Of a stretch of 64,000 bases of DNA, positions 48,532-61,868 are shown one piece after another. Position numbers and translations under genes: made by a program. The notes below the pieces were generated by a model, which did not search any database, was not told the origin of the DNA, and worked only from the letters and a program-made list of their open reading frames with translations. The number at the start of each line of letters is the position of its first letter. Within the stretch, counting starts at the first letter, position 1. This DNA is from Cylicocyclus nassatus (Eukaryota; Nematoda; Chromadorea; Rhabditida; Strongylidae): positions 47,822,941 through 47,886,940 of the forward strand of contig CATQJL010000112.1 in assembly GCA_958299035.1 (NCBI GenBank), read 5' to 3'.

Positions 48532-49274
48532 GTAGATAAGTTTATCACTTTTTACAAAATCAATTTTTCAACAATTTTTTAAATCTCTTCAGCTGTAAGG
48601 GCGTGGCCATTGCTAGGTTTCATGAAAGTCATGTTTCTTAGATACTTCGCAATTTTGCAACCATCGGAAAAAGTTTTCATAACACGACCATCTCAGATTT
48701 TCACGAAGTGCTCAAATCGTTTTCTTGAAAAATTCTATGGCCTCAATATTTCCTCCGTTTCGACGTAGTTTCGCCAGTTTTAGATATAATGCGACTCATA
48801 AGAACCCTAATTTCACGAGTATAAGGCGCACTTTTTCGATTTTTTAAGCCAGCCGCTTCACTGTATTCCGGAAAGAGATCTTTATACCGCACGATTCTCT
48901 TAATCAATATATAGCACGTTACAGAATCTCTTGGTTGTAAAGCCCCTTGGCGTGTCCGAGTTGGTCGATTTTGGAAAAAAAATCCCCTGCGCCTTATACG
49001 CGTGAGATTAGGGTATACGACTTCAGGGTAAGGCTGGAACTTGGTTTATCTCATATATTTGATAAATGTTAATTAGACTGCGTACACAAAAAACGGACAT
49101 TTTTTAAAGCGCAATGACTTCAAAAGCATTAAGAGCTATCTCGAATGAGTAACGCTCCTTTTTTTGAACTGCACAGGGCTGATGTGTGGCAGATGCCACA
49201 GATTTTGATACTGTAACTTTAGAAAAAGTTTGGACTGGAAAGGTTGGAGTCTTGAATGAAAAATGAACGTTTGT

Positions 49275-49477
49275 TTGAGGTGTTCGTATAATTATGAATC
49301 GCTTAAAATTCGCATTAGGCGCAAAAACATTCCTAAGATTAAGATCGATTTCCGTTTTTGTGGATCGTATACCGTTTTCGGCTGTGCTCTTTCGCACGGA
49401 ACCAACGGCTTTTTGAGTTTCTCCCAAACACCCCAGATTTTTGAAATTTGGGGTGTTTGTTTAATTATGAAGCGCAC
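49275..49477 (+). repeat. Single arm of the GCGGTTCATAATTATACG foldback family
   Basis: It runs from GAGGTGTTCGTATAATTATG to GGGGTGTTTGTTTAATTATG and matches the right arm of 14297-15696 in order and spacing (GTATACCGTT, CGGCTGTGCTCTTTCGC, CAACGGCTTTTTGAGTTTCT). Confidence 0.65.
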
Positions 49478-49775
49478 TGTATATGGTAGGGCGGAAAATA
49501 CTGTACAGGATTATCAACATTTAGGTAGGCGTGATTTAGATGAAGCTCATAAGGTCTCAGCAGTACGTCACTGCTTGATAGTCAAATCTACCTTGCTCCA
49601 AGTGTTGACTCGTTTTTTTACTCTTTCGTCCAGCTGGCTTCAACTTGATTGCAGAATATGAAGAAAATCGCCGATCACTTTTCTTTATTGTTGGATTACG
49701 TAGGAACTTCAAGCATGCAGTGACTTTGTAAGGTGATGCTTCAGAATAAATTTCCGAAAATATTAACAAATTGTA

Positions 49776-50273
49776 TTAGGTTGTCAAGAAAATAATGTCG
49801 TTTTTCATAGCAAAGCCATAAGACAAATCCAAAAAACTATGTGAGGGGTACCATTCGACAGAGCAAGAGAAGCTCTACAAGATGACATCCGAACATTGGC
49901 AGAACTTGTTGTTTACGAAAAGTTCAGAGCCAACACATACGAGCAACTCGTGGTGAAAAAAATTGGATTTTCGCCCTAGAAAATCCTGCGAACCTCTTAC
50001 TTGCTCCTGATTGTAAAGGACACATGCATTTATCCATAGGTACACTTGCTATATTTTTTCCATGCTTATAAACCAAGAAAAAATTGAAAAATGAAAAATG
50101 GCAGACTCCGCCCCCAGTAGTACTGGGCTCCTCCCACATATGCCTTTGTATACTACAAACCTTTGTAACTTTCACCATAAAATTTCGGCCTTGGATATGC
50201 TCTAGTTCTCGAGTAATATCAATTTTACACGAAAAAACCCGAAAAAAACGACATTATTTTCTTGACAACCTAA
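49776..50273. repeat. Mariner-type MITE (TTAGGTTGTCAAGAAAATAA ends)
   Basis: 498 bp with inverted ends TTAGGTTGTCAAGAAAATAA and TTATTTTCTTGACAACCTAA, and TA on both sides (49774-49775, 50274-50275). A solo related end (GGGACAACCTAATA) lies near 58318-58331. Confidence 0.8.
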
Positions 50274-51555
50274 TACATTAAGATTTCGTCTACCCTAATT
50301 TCACGCGCATAAGACGCACCTTTTCGGATTTTCTAAGCGTGCAACTCAGCCGCCTCGATGCGTTTTGGAAGACGAGACTCATACCGCACAATAATCTCAG
50401 GAAATATGCAACACTGAAATAGTTCGCGAAGCCGCGAAGTCCTTTGGCGTGTCTGTCCTGTTCGATTTTAGAAAAAGTCTCCTTCTCGTCCTATACGCAT
50501 GAAAATAGGGTAATTATGTTTTTGCGTGTTTGACCTTTAAATAGAGTAGTCATATGCCAGTTCTCAATCAAGATGGCATTCATTTGTTAACAGTACAATC
50601 AAATCAATAAATAGGTCAAGGCATCAAGGTTACGGCGCGAATAGATTTTCTCAAGATTTGGAAAGAAACAGCAAATGCATACAATTCAGGTGAGGGCATT
50701 TGAACGCAATCCAGCAAGCCTCTGTGGCTTTATGGTCCTGCTAGGTTGATTTCGAAAGAACAACAAGTTACTTTGAAAGTCTGTTTTGATGGCACAGATG
50801 TGCGCCCAGAGGCGCAGACACAATTTCTGTTACGCCCAGGGCTGCTCGAGGTTTCGATGGCGAAACTTCGAAAACTCTTAGCGAATTCTGCAGGCGGGCT
50901 TGACAAGCACAGGTTCTAATCATTGGGCTCACTTGATCAGACACGGAAGGCAGGCACCTTATTCTTGCTAACATCAGTGAATTTTCTAACATTACCATTA
51001 CAAAACGTCTGTGTGTTCCCGCAGCAGGTAACCGTTTGCTCGCGCAATTCTTAGATAGCTTGCTTAGCTGATGCGGAACCAAGGGCGTCGTTAAAACCTT
51101 TTTTGACGTTTGCAGTATATATGTAAAAATGCTGAGTTTTTTCAGATTGGGTGTAAGGAGGAAAAATGTACAGATCTTCTCATTACTTCGTTCACCAATT
51201 GGCTTGTTTTGTACTCCTGCAAAGAAGCTCTGTGGCCGCATTCATCATCGAACCTAGTGGATTTGCGCTACCCAGTGGCGAAGCGAAAGCAGGGCTACTA
51301 GGTTGGATCGATATTGACAAAAAGCACTGCTGGGTTGCGAACCCGCTAGCTTCGTAAATACTGATCTCGAGGGTTAAACCTACCCACTGGGCTCATTGAT
51401 GATTACGGCACTGGACATTGTGAAAAGGTAATCATGAGTGTCTAGGCGGTTTCCCTTGCTTGATGTCAGCTTGAGTATTGTGTATATCAAAACATAAACC
51501 TCATTCTTCGCTTGTGGACAAACGATAAGAATGCATGCATCTGCACTGAAGAATA

Positions 51556-51875
51556 CTCAGACAATCGCCAGGGGCAGGCGAGCACCGGAAAAATAGATTG
51601 CTGATCTCTCGCACCCCGCTCGCGGATTTTTTGGAAAGCAATCAGGACTTTTCGGAAGACCGCTTGCTGAGTCAGCGGATTTTTGAGAAACCGCCTGTTG
51701 AATTTTTTTTCGCTCTTATCTTTTGCAGATATATTGCTGAATCTCTGAGGAATCGAGAACTCAGCAAGCGGCCTTCCGAAAAGTCCTGATTGCTTTACAA
51801 AAAATCCGCGAGCGGGGTGCGAGAGATCAGCAATTTATTATTCCGGTGCCCGCCTGCCCCCGGTGATTGTCTGAG
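51556..51875. repeat. 320-bp foldback with TA target sites
   Basis: The inverted ends CTCAGACAATCGCCAGGGGC and CCCCGGTGATTGTCTGAG are flanked by TA. Arms pair through GATCTCTCGCACCCCGCTCG and AAAGCAATCAGGACTTTTCG. Tc1/mariner-type by target site only. Confidence 0.75.
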
Positions 51876-52141
51876 TAGGTTTGCGGCTGAGAATAAGTTA
51901 TTCTAATTTTGACACAAATGCTATTGCCCAGGCATTAGCCCATTCCGGGTCCTGATTGCTTTTCAATATTGTCCTAACCTTTGACCGAACATCTGAACAT
52001 TTTCTCAGAAATGTCATATCTTATTGTGTCTGAAGCACATAAATACTATTACTCTTTTCATGCAGTAACTCGAAAAAAGTTTGTACTGCATTAGAGTTCG
52101 AGACATTTGTTTACAGAAAGAAGAAGTCGAAGGGTTCCATG

Positions 52142-53980
52142 CAGAGGTGCGATAGGGGGAGCCGGGTCCCCCAAAAGTGAAGGTGGTTTCAGCTACCACT
52201 GGCCGGCCAAAAGTGAAGGTGGTAGTGTCGGACACTCACCTCCCAAAAACGTCGACGGGGGGGGGGGGAGGTGCGGGGGGAGGATAGAACGGACGAACGG
52301 AGCTATCTTTCTAGGTCTAACGTCGACCCAACGGCCCTCTTTAGGGCCACAGATACGATGAATATTAAAAATATCTATAAATTTTATTTATAAAAATTTA
52401 AAATAGACGTGTTTAGTAAATGGTGTATTTGGAAGTAGAAGTTTGTTGGACTGTACGGATTTTATTAAGCAATTTGTTATAACGTACAGCGAAGAAAGTA
52501 GATCGATCCAGGCAGTAACGGCCGAGAATCAGAATTTCGAATAAATAAATAGTGAAAAATCATGCGAAGTTTCCACTGTTATAAATCTGTTGTTTGAAGA
52601 TGTCAGCAGTTGCGACTTCATAGGTTTTGAAGAGTAGATGTTGCTCTATCAGCTAGTGAAGGAATCGGGTCGATTTAAGAGATAGTCGTTGAAAACCAGA
52701 GTTCTAAAACTTTACGCCATTTTTGCGTGTTTTTTGACTGTTGAGAGTTAAACTCTTATAAATCTTGAATGTGGAAGTGTATGATGTTGCGACTTCATAG
52801 GTTTTATAGAGTAAGGTTTGCCTTATCAGAATATGTCTTGTCCGTTCCGATCCATTGAAACACCTCCGAGATCCAGAGTCATGAAAAAGCAGATAAAAAA
52901 GAGCTTTTTGAACTTCAACAGCTCATAACTTCTTCAGGATTGCACGAATCATGTTGCGACTTCATAGGTTAGATTCTTCTCGTCAAGAGCTTTCAGATGA
53001 TATATAATATGTGGGGGTTTCGCGCCTCTTACGGCATATGCCCGGGGGGGGGGAAGACTTTTTAGGCCAAAGTCTCCCCCGGCAGCCTCCAGCCAATACA
53101 TTAAAATGGGTGAGGGGGAGACTTTGGCCTAAAAAGTCTCCCCCCCCCCCCGGTCATAATTCGCAGGAGGCTCTAAACCCCCACATATTATATATCATCT
53201 GAAAGCTCTTGACGAGAAGAATCTAACCTATGAAGTCGCAACATGATTCGTGCAATCCTGAAGAAGTTATGAGCTGTTGAAGTTCAAAAAGCTCTTTTTT
53301 ACCTGCTTTTTCATGACTCTGGATCTCGGAGGTGTTTCAATGGATCGGAACGGACAAGACATATTCTGATAAGGCAAACCTTACTCTATAAAACCTATGA
53401 AGTCGCAACATCATACACTTCCACATTCAAGATTTATAAGAGTTTAACTCTCAACAGTCAAAAAACACGCAAAAATGGCGTAAAGTTTTAGAACTCTGGT
53501 TTTCAACGACTATCTCTTAAATCGACCCGATTCCTTCACTAGCTGATAGAGCAACATCTACTCTTTAAAACCTATGAAGTCGCAACTGCTGACATCTTCA
53601 AACAACAGATTTATAACAGTGGAAATTTCGCATGATTTTTCACTATTTGAATATTCAAAATTCTGGTTCTCCGCCGTTACTGCCTGGATCGACCTACTTC
53701 CTTCGCTATACGTTATAACATAATTTGCTTAATAAAATCCGTACAGTTTTGCTAAGCTTTACTTCCAAATACACCATTTACTAAAAACCTTTATTTTAAA
53801 TATATATGCCGCCGTATACATAAATATATGCTTTCAATAATCTTTTTTGCGTTTGTTTTGCTTATTTTCCTTCTTTGTCGTCCAGCGAAAAATTTTTTAT
53901 TCCAAAAGTGAAGGTGGTCACCCCGTACCAGCTCAAAAGTGAAGGTAGGGGGAGACTTGGCTCCCCCTATCGCACCTCTG
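52142..53980. mobile_element. hAT-like non-autonomous palindrome with 8-bp target duplication
   Basis: Inverted ends CAGAGGTGCGATAGGGGGAG and its complement. GTTCCATG is directly repeated on both sides (52134-52141, 53981-53988). An 8-bp duplication and a CAGAGGTG start are typical of hAT. The 1839-bp element folds almost completely on itself about 53075. Each arm contains three spaced copies of TTGCGACTTCATAGG (52610, 52787, 52954 in the left arm). The centre has G/C homopolymers. No transposase is visible. Confidence 0.85.
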
Positions 53981-54514
53981 GTTCCATGACGTCATTTTCA
54001 CCGAAGTGAACTGATTCGGACAAATGCTAAAGAATGATTTGAGAAGTTGCTAGAAAGTAGGCATTATCTAAACAGCGTCGTCCACCAACCTTCATCTGTT
54101 AGAGCATCAAAACGCTACTCATATTGATAACGAATTGCTCAGTCACGAGTCACTATTTTGGCGGTGCAACAACATCGAGAGATGCGTGTTCCTTGCTCAG
54201 TTTGGAATCAAGGTTCTTGCCTGCACAATCAATACGTCCTGGTGTCATGCGTAACATTGTAAGCAATTTAAGCAAGTAACAAGGCTTACAATACGAAGCA
54301 AGGCTAGAACATCAAGCTACCGAAGATAACAGTAGCACTGCATGCGAAACCACTGCCCATGTTCTAAAAGTCGTAAGAGCCTAAACTTTCCCGACCTTGC
54401 TTTTCGAGTGTTTGTCATTTCTTTTACTTTTCTCAAAAGTTATAACCACACAAATTAAACGCCTAGTTTCCCAGCAGAAAAAAGAGAGATTTGGAGTACT
54501 TCGAGAAACTGAGA

Positions 54515-54817
54515 TCTTATATATAAAGGTGAATGTCTGTTTGTCTGTCTGTCGGTCTGTATGTATGTATGTCTGTGTGTACGTATGTCCCGAATAGAAA
54601 ATTCTATTTCTGAACCGATCCGGACCAAACTTGGCACATATACACTTCGGGCCCGGCGGGTGTCATAGGCTACTTTTCGTCATCGATCGATATCGACTCT
54701 ATCGATTTTTTGCAAAATTTGAGCTACGGGGCAGGGAGTTGGCACAGGGGGTAATCGAGCATGCTGATTACGAATATAATAATGACAGGGCCGGGCGGAG
54801 CCGGGTAAGTCAACTAG
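54515..54817 (+). mobile_element. Non-autonomous Helitron, compact copy
   Basis: Starts TCTTATATATAAAGGTGAAT after A. GTCTGT/GTATGT microsatellite and CTGAACCGATCCGGACC follow, and it ends in the hairpin GGGCCGGGCGGAGCCGGG region and CTAG before T. 303 bp. It is the clearest of the three copies. Confidence 0.85.
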
Positions 54818-55867
54818 TTACTGATAAGGACGAGTCATGTCAAAGCAAATGGGGATTGCCATAACACAGCAACATCTCCAAGACGAAACTTCGTATCGCA
54901 TAACCTGAGAAAGAATTCGCAGGAAAACATGAAAAGTTGAACAAAGCCTAGACTGAAATAGCGCGAACAGCAGCTCTGGCTAAGCAAATATCTCGCCTCG
55001 ATTTTGATTTACAATATCAGTTTGTTCTATTGTACGTCCACATTAAAAGACACAAATCACCATCCGGCCCACTTAATTCTGAAAACGCTGCATGCCACAA
55101 AGTTCGCCCTATTAAAAGTAATGTTGGGGTTGAGCAGAGGATATCCAAGTTACACAGTCTGATTCTAGCACACTTACTGCCATTTGTCCTCGCCACTTGA
55201 CAGTTACGAATGCTACACTTGATTATTCGAAGAAAGCTTAATCCGTGAAATCGAACGTCATAGAATCCTTGGCGTCACTTCTTTATACACATGTCTCGGA
55301 CTACATTACCTTACAAGCTGTTTTCGAACTGTGTGAAAAGAGTAATTGCACAATTTCTATGACTTCAGCATACAACAAGTTATGGCTTTTTGAAAAGAAC
55401 GTTCAAAATGCTCGCCTAAATTGTTAGGGCGGTATTATAAGCATATCAAGGCTCGCGATGGTCAGCGTCTGGCACTTGTTGTAGCATTATTATGTCAGAG
55501 ATAGAAGAACCGAAAAAAAGGATGGTTTGAATAATAAAAATTTCAAAAAACCATGGCGTGCTTTGAAAAGAGGAAAGTCGTGCTAGATCTTCTAAGATTT
55601 GCTATATCGAATCGTTCTTAAGCTTCTTCGGAGAGTCGATATAAAAGTTCAGGAGAAGTGGGAAACTTCATAAACTAAAAAGCACGTGTCGCAGATTCGG
55701 GTGATTCTCCAAGAGCTCTTTGAATTTGCTACAGCGATTTTATAATCATCAGAAAGAAGATGAAATGCTGCACCGAATGCTACCAAGGTTTTTCAGAAAT
55801 ATAGTTGTTTCACGAGATGAGGAGTCCTTTTGAAAAAAAGCGACATCACTTTCGGAACGATCTAATA

Positions 55868-57413
55868 CTGGGTTGGTGCAAAAGTAAAGCGCGTTTTTCT
55901 AGCCCTGGTCAGGACAGTTTTCTATCAAACTTCCTTCTGTTCTTTCTTCGAAAAAGAGCTCCAACACAACCGCACTTAAAACCAGAACACTGCGTTTCTG
56001 CTAGAATTCAGGCGATAAAAGCATTTTAACATATTCACGACAAGACCGACTTTTCGATTGCTGCCGTTTCGGACCAGAGCCTTTTTCGCTTTGTCAAATC
56101 TACGACCCACCCGTGGGACGCATTGTCCGAAATGGTAATCTTTTTGGAAAAAAATTCAAAACATGTCCCCGAGAATTGCCCCAAAAGGATTATTGAAGGC
56201 GCTGATTACCAAAATACGATTTATTTCAGTTTCTGGCGGTATACAGTAAGGCTACGGTAGTCATTCTGCACGAATCCAACATCATGGATTTTCATGAAAA
56301 TTGTGTTTTGGGGTTATCTTATGCACTGATCACGATTGTAGTGTCCACTTTGTTGACTACTTTTCCACAGTGGGACTACGGTAGCAGTACGGTAGAATTT
56401 TCGTAAGAATCAAGAAACTGATGTAAGAAGGCGGTATTGGAACTTGAGACTATCATTTTCGTAATCAGCATGCTAAAAATCCTATACATGTAAGGTTTGA
56501 GCTTTCTGGGATGAACAATGCGAAATAGTAAAGTCAATAAAATCAATAATTTATTATGAGCTGACATCAGTCTTGTGCTCTCCTCGTAGCTTTCGTGCAT
56601 GTAAACTTGAATTTTCAAGAACAGCACCACTCTGCGAAATTTTAGCTAAAGTCTTGCCTTATCGTCTACGGTGTACCTATCGTAACAATACTTCACAGTA
56701 TCCCGAACCCGGACCACTCTGGCTGGAGCTTCGCCAAGGTGTCCCCAATCATATGCCAGAACCCCGTAGAATTCCATCGTATAATGGCAAAGCTAAAGCT
56801 TCAGGAATCTTACAACCCACCGATGGGTCGTATTGTCGTGAATGTGTTAAAAAGTTTAGCTACTGTATACAATAGAATGTCTACAGTATGCACAATCTAC
56901 TATTTTTCTAAAAATTACTTGGCCTTGAATACCTGCGCATCCACGTGGGTAGTCGTTTTAGTCATTCTGTAACCTGTAAATTTCTTTTTAAGAAGGCAAT
57001 CACCAAAGTTTTGCTCATTTCTGTAAGCATAATGGTAGGTTTCCCATTGAGAGTTTTCGCAAAAACGTTTAGTTGTTTGCAGCAAATCAGAAAACTCTTT
57101 ATTTGAGACTTTGAGGCTACGAGAACATATCGAAAAAAGCTGACAAATTGGAATTTTAATTATTCTCTCGCGAATGTTTTTTGTTTAATCCCTTTCCAAC
57201 CTCTTCTGTAACGAGATTTCAGGGAAAACTTTTTTGCTTATCAAGCGACATTCTTCTGTCCGTTTTTGGTATGAGTATAAGTGGATGTCCGCTGTATTGC
57301 GAAAGGTTTGCTGCCTCTTATGATCTTCATTGCATCAAAAAATGTGTTTTAGAAAATTAGAGCACGTTAAAGTGAGAACTCGCAAAACGAGCATTACTTT
57401 TGCACCAAACCAA
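55868..57413. mobile_element. Mariner-type relic, 1.5 kb
   Basis: The left end CTGGGTTGGTGCAAAAGTAA and the right end TTACTTTTGCACCAAACCAA are inverted with mismatches, with TA on both sides. The terminal sequence is that of mariner elements. Neither strand shows transposase motifs, and the interior has additional short inverted repeats, so the element is decayed or has insertions. Confidence 0.65.
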
Positions 57414-57417
57414 TATA

Positions 57418-58095
57418 CAGGGTGTCCCAAAAAAATGTTAACACTGTTTGATCGTTAATAACTCTCTTGCTTTCAAGTCTTTCGCCGAGCTTTAGATACC
57501 GTTTTGTAGAGCGAGGACAAACTTAGATTTACAATATGGGGCGAATCGTCGATTGCCCTTCTTACTGTAGGATTACGGTAGGAACTTCGACATGGATTTT
57601 AAGCCATTAGAGGCCATATTCTGCTTCCAAACAGAGCCAAACAAGCCAAAATCTCTCGTACTATGGGGATGAAAGCCGCTGATTTCGGATATGAAATTTC
57701 CACTTCATTATGATACTTCTTTTCAAAGTTATCCTAGGTAAAGTGTAATAACTGACTTTCCAGCATGTGTCAAAAATGTGATTACACCGTCAAAAAAGCT
57801 GAAAACACTCGTAAAAAGTTGTTAGATGGAATCAGCATGCGCGAAAACCCTAGTACACGATTTTTCAGGTTTTTTGCAAAAAATTTTGTCACATGACATA
57901 TTTCACAACGGTTCCACATGCTGGAAGTTCTTACCGTAATCCTACAGTAACGAAGAGCAAACGGTGTTTTGCTCCATACTTCAAATCTAAGTTGATCCTC
58001 GCTCTACACAATGGTGCCTCAAGCTTGGCGAAAGACATGAAAGCAAGGGAGTTACTAATGATCAAACAGTGTTAACATTTTTTTGGGACACCCTG
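57418..58095. repeat. Tc1/mariner-type foldback (CAGGGTGTCCC family), best copy
   Basis: The inverted ends CAGGGTGTCCCAAAAAAATG and CATTTTTTTGGGACACCCTG are flanked by TA. Arms pair nearly throughout (TTACTGTAGGATTACGGTA). 678 bp. Copies also lie at 8379-8950 and 60449-61868. Confidence 0.8.
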
Positions 58096-58388
58096 TATAT
58101 GACAGCTGCCAGCCCTCTTTGAAAGTATAAGAAATTTCGCATTACTTTTAAGTTGCTCGAAAAGCCATGTAGGGAACATCGCAAAGACAACTTAGATCAG
58201 ACAGCAAATACAGCCATAAGGAAGATGATAAAAATCTGAATGGAATGACAACTGAGACATCCATCGATTGATTTTCTGTGAGTTTTAGTGATTGTTGAAA
58301 AAAAACGACAAACTTTCGGGACAACCTAATATAATAGATCTGCGGTACAACAAACAAAGCACTTCTTTCCTTGTCTGTTACTGCCTAA

Positions 58389-58556
58389 GGCCCCGGATAG
58401 ACTTCACGCGATTTCCATTCATTTCCATTTTACATTCGAAAATTTCGGGCTGGAAAAGTATCACAACCGAATGCAAATTGGCATAGAATGGTTGTAACAG
58501 CTGTCTTGTCGCGATTCAATCGCGACCATCAAATCGCGTGAAGTCTCTCCGGGGCC
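58389..58556. repeat. PIF/Harbinger-type MITE (GGCCCCGGACAGAC family), copy 3
   Basis: 168 bp with ends GGCCCCGGATAGACTTCACG and GAAGTCTCTCCGGGGCC. TAA lies at the left only. Part of the left arm has been replaced or inverted relative to the other two copies. Confidence 0.7.
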
Positions 58557-58989
58557 GGTGGTCTACGAATTAAACTTGTGATATTATTTTACCATTCTAG
58601 TTTCTAAGTTTACGAAGAGAAACGTTTTGAGAATGCGGTTGTTCTTTTTCTGCTCTACGTTTACTTAATACCGCTTTTCCATCGATGCAAGTCTGAAATG
58701 TGCAGCCATTGATTGAGTTCGAGGTACTAATGGAGGTTGCGTGCGTTTTATTCTTGTATACGTTTCCTTCGAAGTGTATTTACGGGTTTCCACTTATCAA
58801 TTCTCTTCTATGGTGCGTAGATGTGCTCTATTGCTCATAAGTGAGGTGAGAAGCATCAAGAAATGCACGCGCTGTGGTTGCGCCGCGGAGGTACCCATGG
58901 GAAACTGGCCGGGGTCCACACTATATAATCTTTGTAGGCAATCCCGCACATGAGATTTTGATGACGCAAGCAGCCGCAAAACGTGGACG

Positions 58990-59055
58990 TAATGTCTTTG
59001 AACCTAAACGCTTTGGCCTCAAGTGCCATTGCGCTAACCATTCAACCACTCTGTC
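58990..59055 (-). repeat. tRNA-like fragment (possible SINE head)
   Basis: On minus: GACAGAGTGGTTGAATGGTT, then AGCGCAATGGCACTTGAGGC, then AGGTTCAAAGAC. An A-box-like and a weak B-box-like block are spaced as in a Ser/Leu tRNA. Acceptor-stem pairing is poor. Related A-box-like text occurs on minus near 43545-43570 and 37215-37240. Confidence 0.3.
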
Positions 59056-60448
59056 AATCATTGTCGTCTGCACCAGCAATAGGAGAAATGCACGAGTAAG
59101 TAAGCCTGTAAGAAGGCATGATTGATTCAAAGACTTTGACCTGAAAGAACAGCTGATTGATACGAGCAAGAAAGAGGCGAAACCAGTGCAAACGAGATTT
59201 AGAAGGGATTGCAAGAAAGATATTGTACTTGATGGTTTTAAGATATTGCTAGACTTTTTTTTTTCTAAAAGAATACCACCATTCAAGAAACAAAACTCAT
59301 ATAGTGAGAAAAATGATATTGTTTTGATAAAAATTGAAAATTTTTGATTCTTCCGCCTGACGTAAATTGTACGATATTGCTGCATTACCCAAAACAGACG
59401 CACGAGATGTAGTAGATAGGGGCACGTTGGGATGCAGGCATCTCTCGAGAGAGCACGCTATTTCCGGTGATCTCTAACCTGCCGGCAGCTGCCACCGCGC
59501 AAATTTTGACGAGTTGCCGGCAGCTCCTCCTGCCATTCCCGATATTTTACTATAGGGAGATCCTGTAACTCTATAGACCCTCGAGCTTCAAATTTAGAGG
59601 TTTCTCAAAAGTCGCGGTGGTTAATCCAGGACTTCATTTGTTGAGAAAATCCTTTAGGCGTCTATATCTGGGATCTTAATTTTTAGCGACCTCATGGCGA
59701 GGTGCCAGCGACCTGCAGGCGTGACCTGATAGAGGGGATAACTACCGGCCTTAGAATAGCGAGATATGACGCGTTCCCTTTCAGACCTCCTCCCCTTCCC
59801 GAGAATGTAGGTGCATACGGGCCTTACACTGTTCTTACACACACCGTAAAATGTCAACTGTCTCCCTTTAGCGGGATGGTTCATAAGAGCACACCAATAG
59901 GAAGATAAAATACAATTTTGACAGATAATATCATGAAGGTAGTATGGGGTAGGTGCGATCTGAGGAAATTGCTCGATTTATCAATGTGATTAGTAGTGAT
60001 GACTGACTCGTAAATAATGTTGCATAAATTAACTTATGAAAAAAAGCTGAAGAGATATGTACTAGCTCAAATCTATGGGAAGTCAAATGGGGAGTACTAC
60101 AATACCGCTCATAATTTCTGCAAAAAAGACGCGACGGTCAATCACCTTGGTTAGGTGCACCAAGCGTCCATATCTTGCCTCGAAGTGCACGAATCTGAGC
60201 CCAAGAACACCATGCGATTCGGCTCGAGCTCGAGGCGCTTCTTGTGATATATGGAGGCGCCTTATTAAGCACCATATGTGCACGGAGGCAGCCGGATTTC
60301 ACAAATTGATTTATCGCTTAGGTAGGTTAGTCAATGTGCAATGAGTAAGTACTCTGAGAAACCTTCCGTAGGCAAGTATTTGAAAATACTGATTGAAAGG
60401 ATCTGGCTGCCTAGTGTGCGCCTACCTGACCAAACAGGGACCTCTATA

Positions 60449-61868
60449 CAGGCTGCCCAAAAATGTGCCTGCTGCTTGATAATCAACAATCCTCTGTCAT
60501 AAAGTTTTTTGTCGGGTAGCATGTCGTAAAGCTGGCTTTGAGACTTACTATGGTGCGAATCAAGGATCACTTTTCAGTACTGTGGGATTACAGGGGGAAG
60601 GGGGATTTGGAGAAGGATTTGGGTCATTAAGGATCATATTTCACTTCTAAAAAAAGAACAAAGAAGCTGGAAACTGCTAGACCAGATTAATCAGAGCCGC
60701 TGATTTCAGACATGAAATCGCAACTTCACCGCAACGCTTTTTTGTAATGTGCCAGATATATCAAAGTTGTGCTATTCATCAAAAATTTCATTAGGCCATT
60801 TAAGAAGTCCTGTGAGCGCGCAAAAATGTGTGTAGTGGAATTAGCATGCGTGAAAACCTTGCTACAACCTGAAAAGTTTTGCACAACTTTTCAGATTTTT
60901 TAAAAAGATTTTTTCTCAGATCGTCCGTAGCTATGATGCAATTCCCACCCATAGGTGCGATAGGGGGAGCAGGGTCCCTCTCCAGGTGAAGGGGGTTTTG
61001 GTTATTTCTGACCTAGAAAAGTGAAGGGGGTAACTGGGCCTGAAATAAATGTTGACGCGAGCTTACATGTCTAACGGGAGCCGGAGTGAAAAGAAGGAAA
61101 ATATGTGGTACAGAGGTGTAATATAAAGATTTCCTCAATGCTTAGGCTTTGAAAGGTTATCCAACAGAGACGGTTTTTGACTCAGGAAAGCTTTATGTTT
61201 CATCTCGACATACCATTCGAAAGCTTGGAACATACGAATCGACGTAGACAGTCTTTTTTTTTTCAGCTCTCCTGAAATTAGACATCAAAAATCATATCTA
61301 GTTTCAGTATCAGCTGACTTTCAGCCGTCGAATCCGTGTCTCGTGAGCTTTCTAAAGGTATATAGGTTATTGGGTGAAAAAACTTGTGTCTTTTTAAAAA
61401 TGAGGTGGAGATATTTAGTATTAACTTGCTCCATCCGGCTCTTGCTTTCTATGGGTCGCCGGAGCAAGACTTTTTTGGACTGGGAAAGCTTTGTGCACCA
61501 ACACTATGTATACCATTAGATAGCTAAGAGCAAGAGGAATCGACGTAGACCGTCTATTTTATCCTATCTTTTTTGTGAAGCGGGATTTAATTCTGCCGTT
61601 ATGCCTTTATTCTATTAGTTTCAAAATCAGGTGGAAGGGGTAAGGCCGATGCCGGCCTTAAAGTGAAGGAGTCAGAGAAAATTCTCCACCTATCGCATCT
61701 ATGTTCCCACCGCATTTCTACAGCAATCAAGAAAGATTCTTGATTCGTTCTATACTGTAAATCTAAGCTGAAGGCTGCTTTACAGAATGCTGCCTATAAC
61801 TTTTATAAATACTTCAACAAGAGAATTATAAACAAACCAACAATAGACACATTTTTTGGAACACTGTG
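60449..61868. mobile_element. CAGGGTGTCCC-type foldback carrying a nested hAT
   Basis: Degraded ends (CAGGCTGCCCAAAAATGTGC at left, ACATTTTTTGGAACACTGTG at right) have TA on the outside. Without the nested element and its duplication the length is about 660 bp, close to the 678-bp copy at 57418. Confidence 0.6.
60950..61703. mobile_element. hAT-like element with 8-bp target duplication, copy 2
   Basis: It starts CATAGGTGCGATAGGGGGAG and ends CACCTATCGCATCTATG. TTCCCACC is repeated on both sides (60942-60949, 61704-61711). The ends match the 1.84-kb element at 52142, but the interior differs and the arms pair only near the tips. It is nested in 60449-61868. Confidence 0.75.

Noticed and set aside
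50768..51241. 157-residue minus-strand frame
   Set aside because: No recognisable domain, no splice or start support, and it lies in the intron of the ABF-type gene on the opposite strand.
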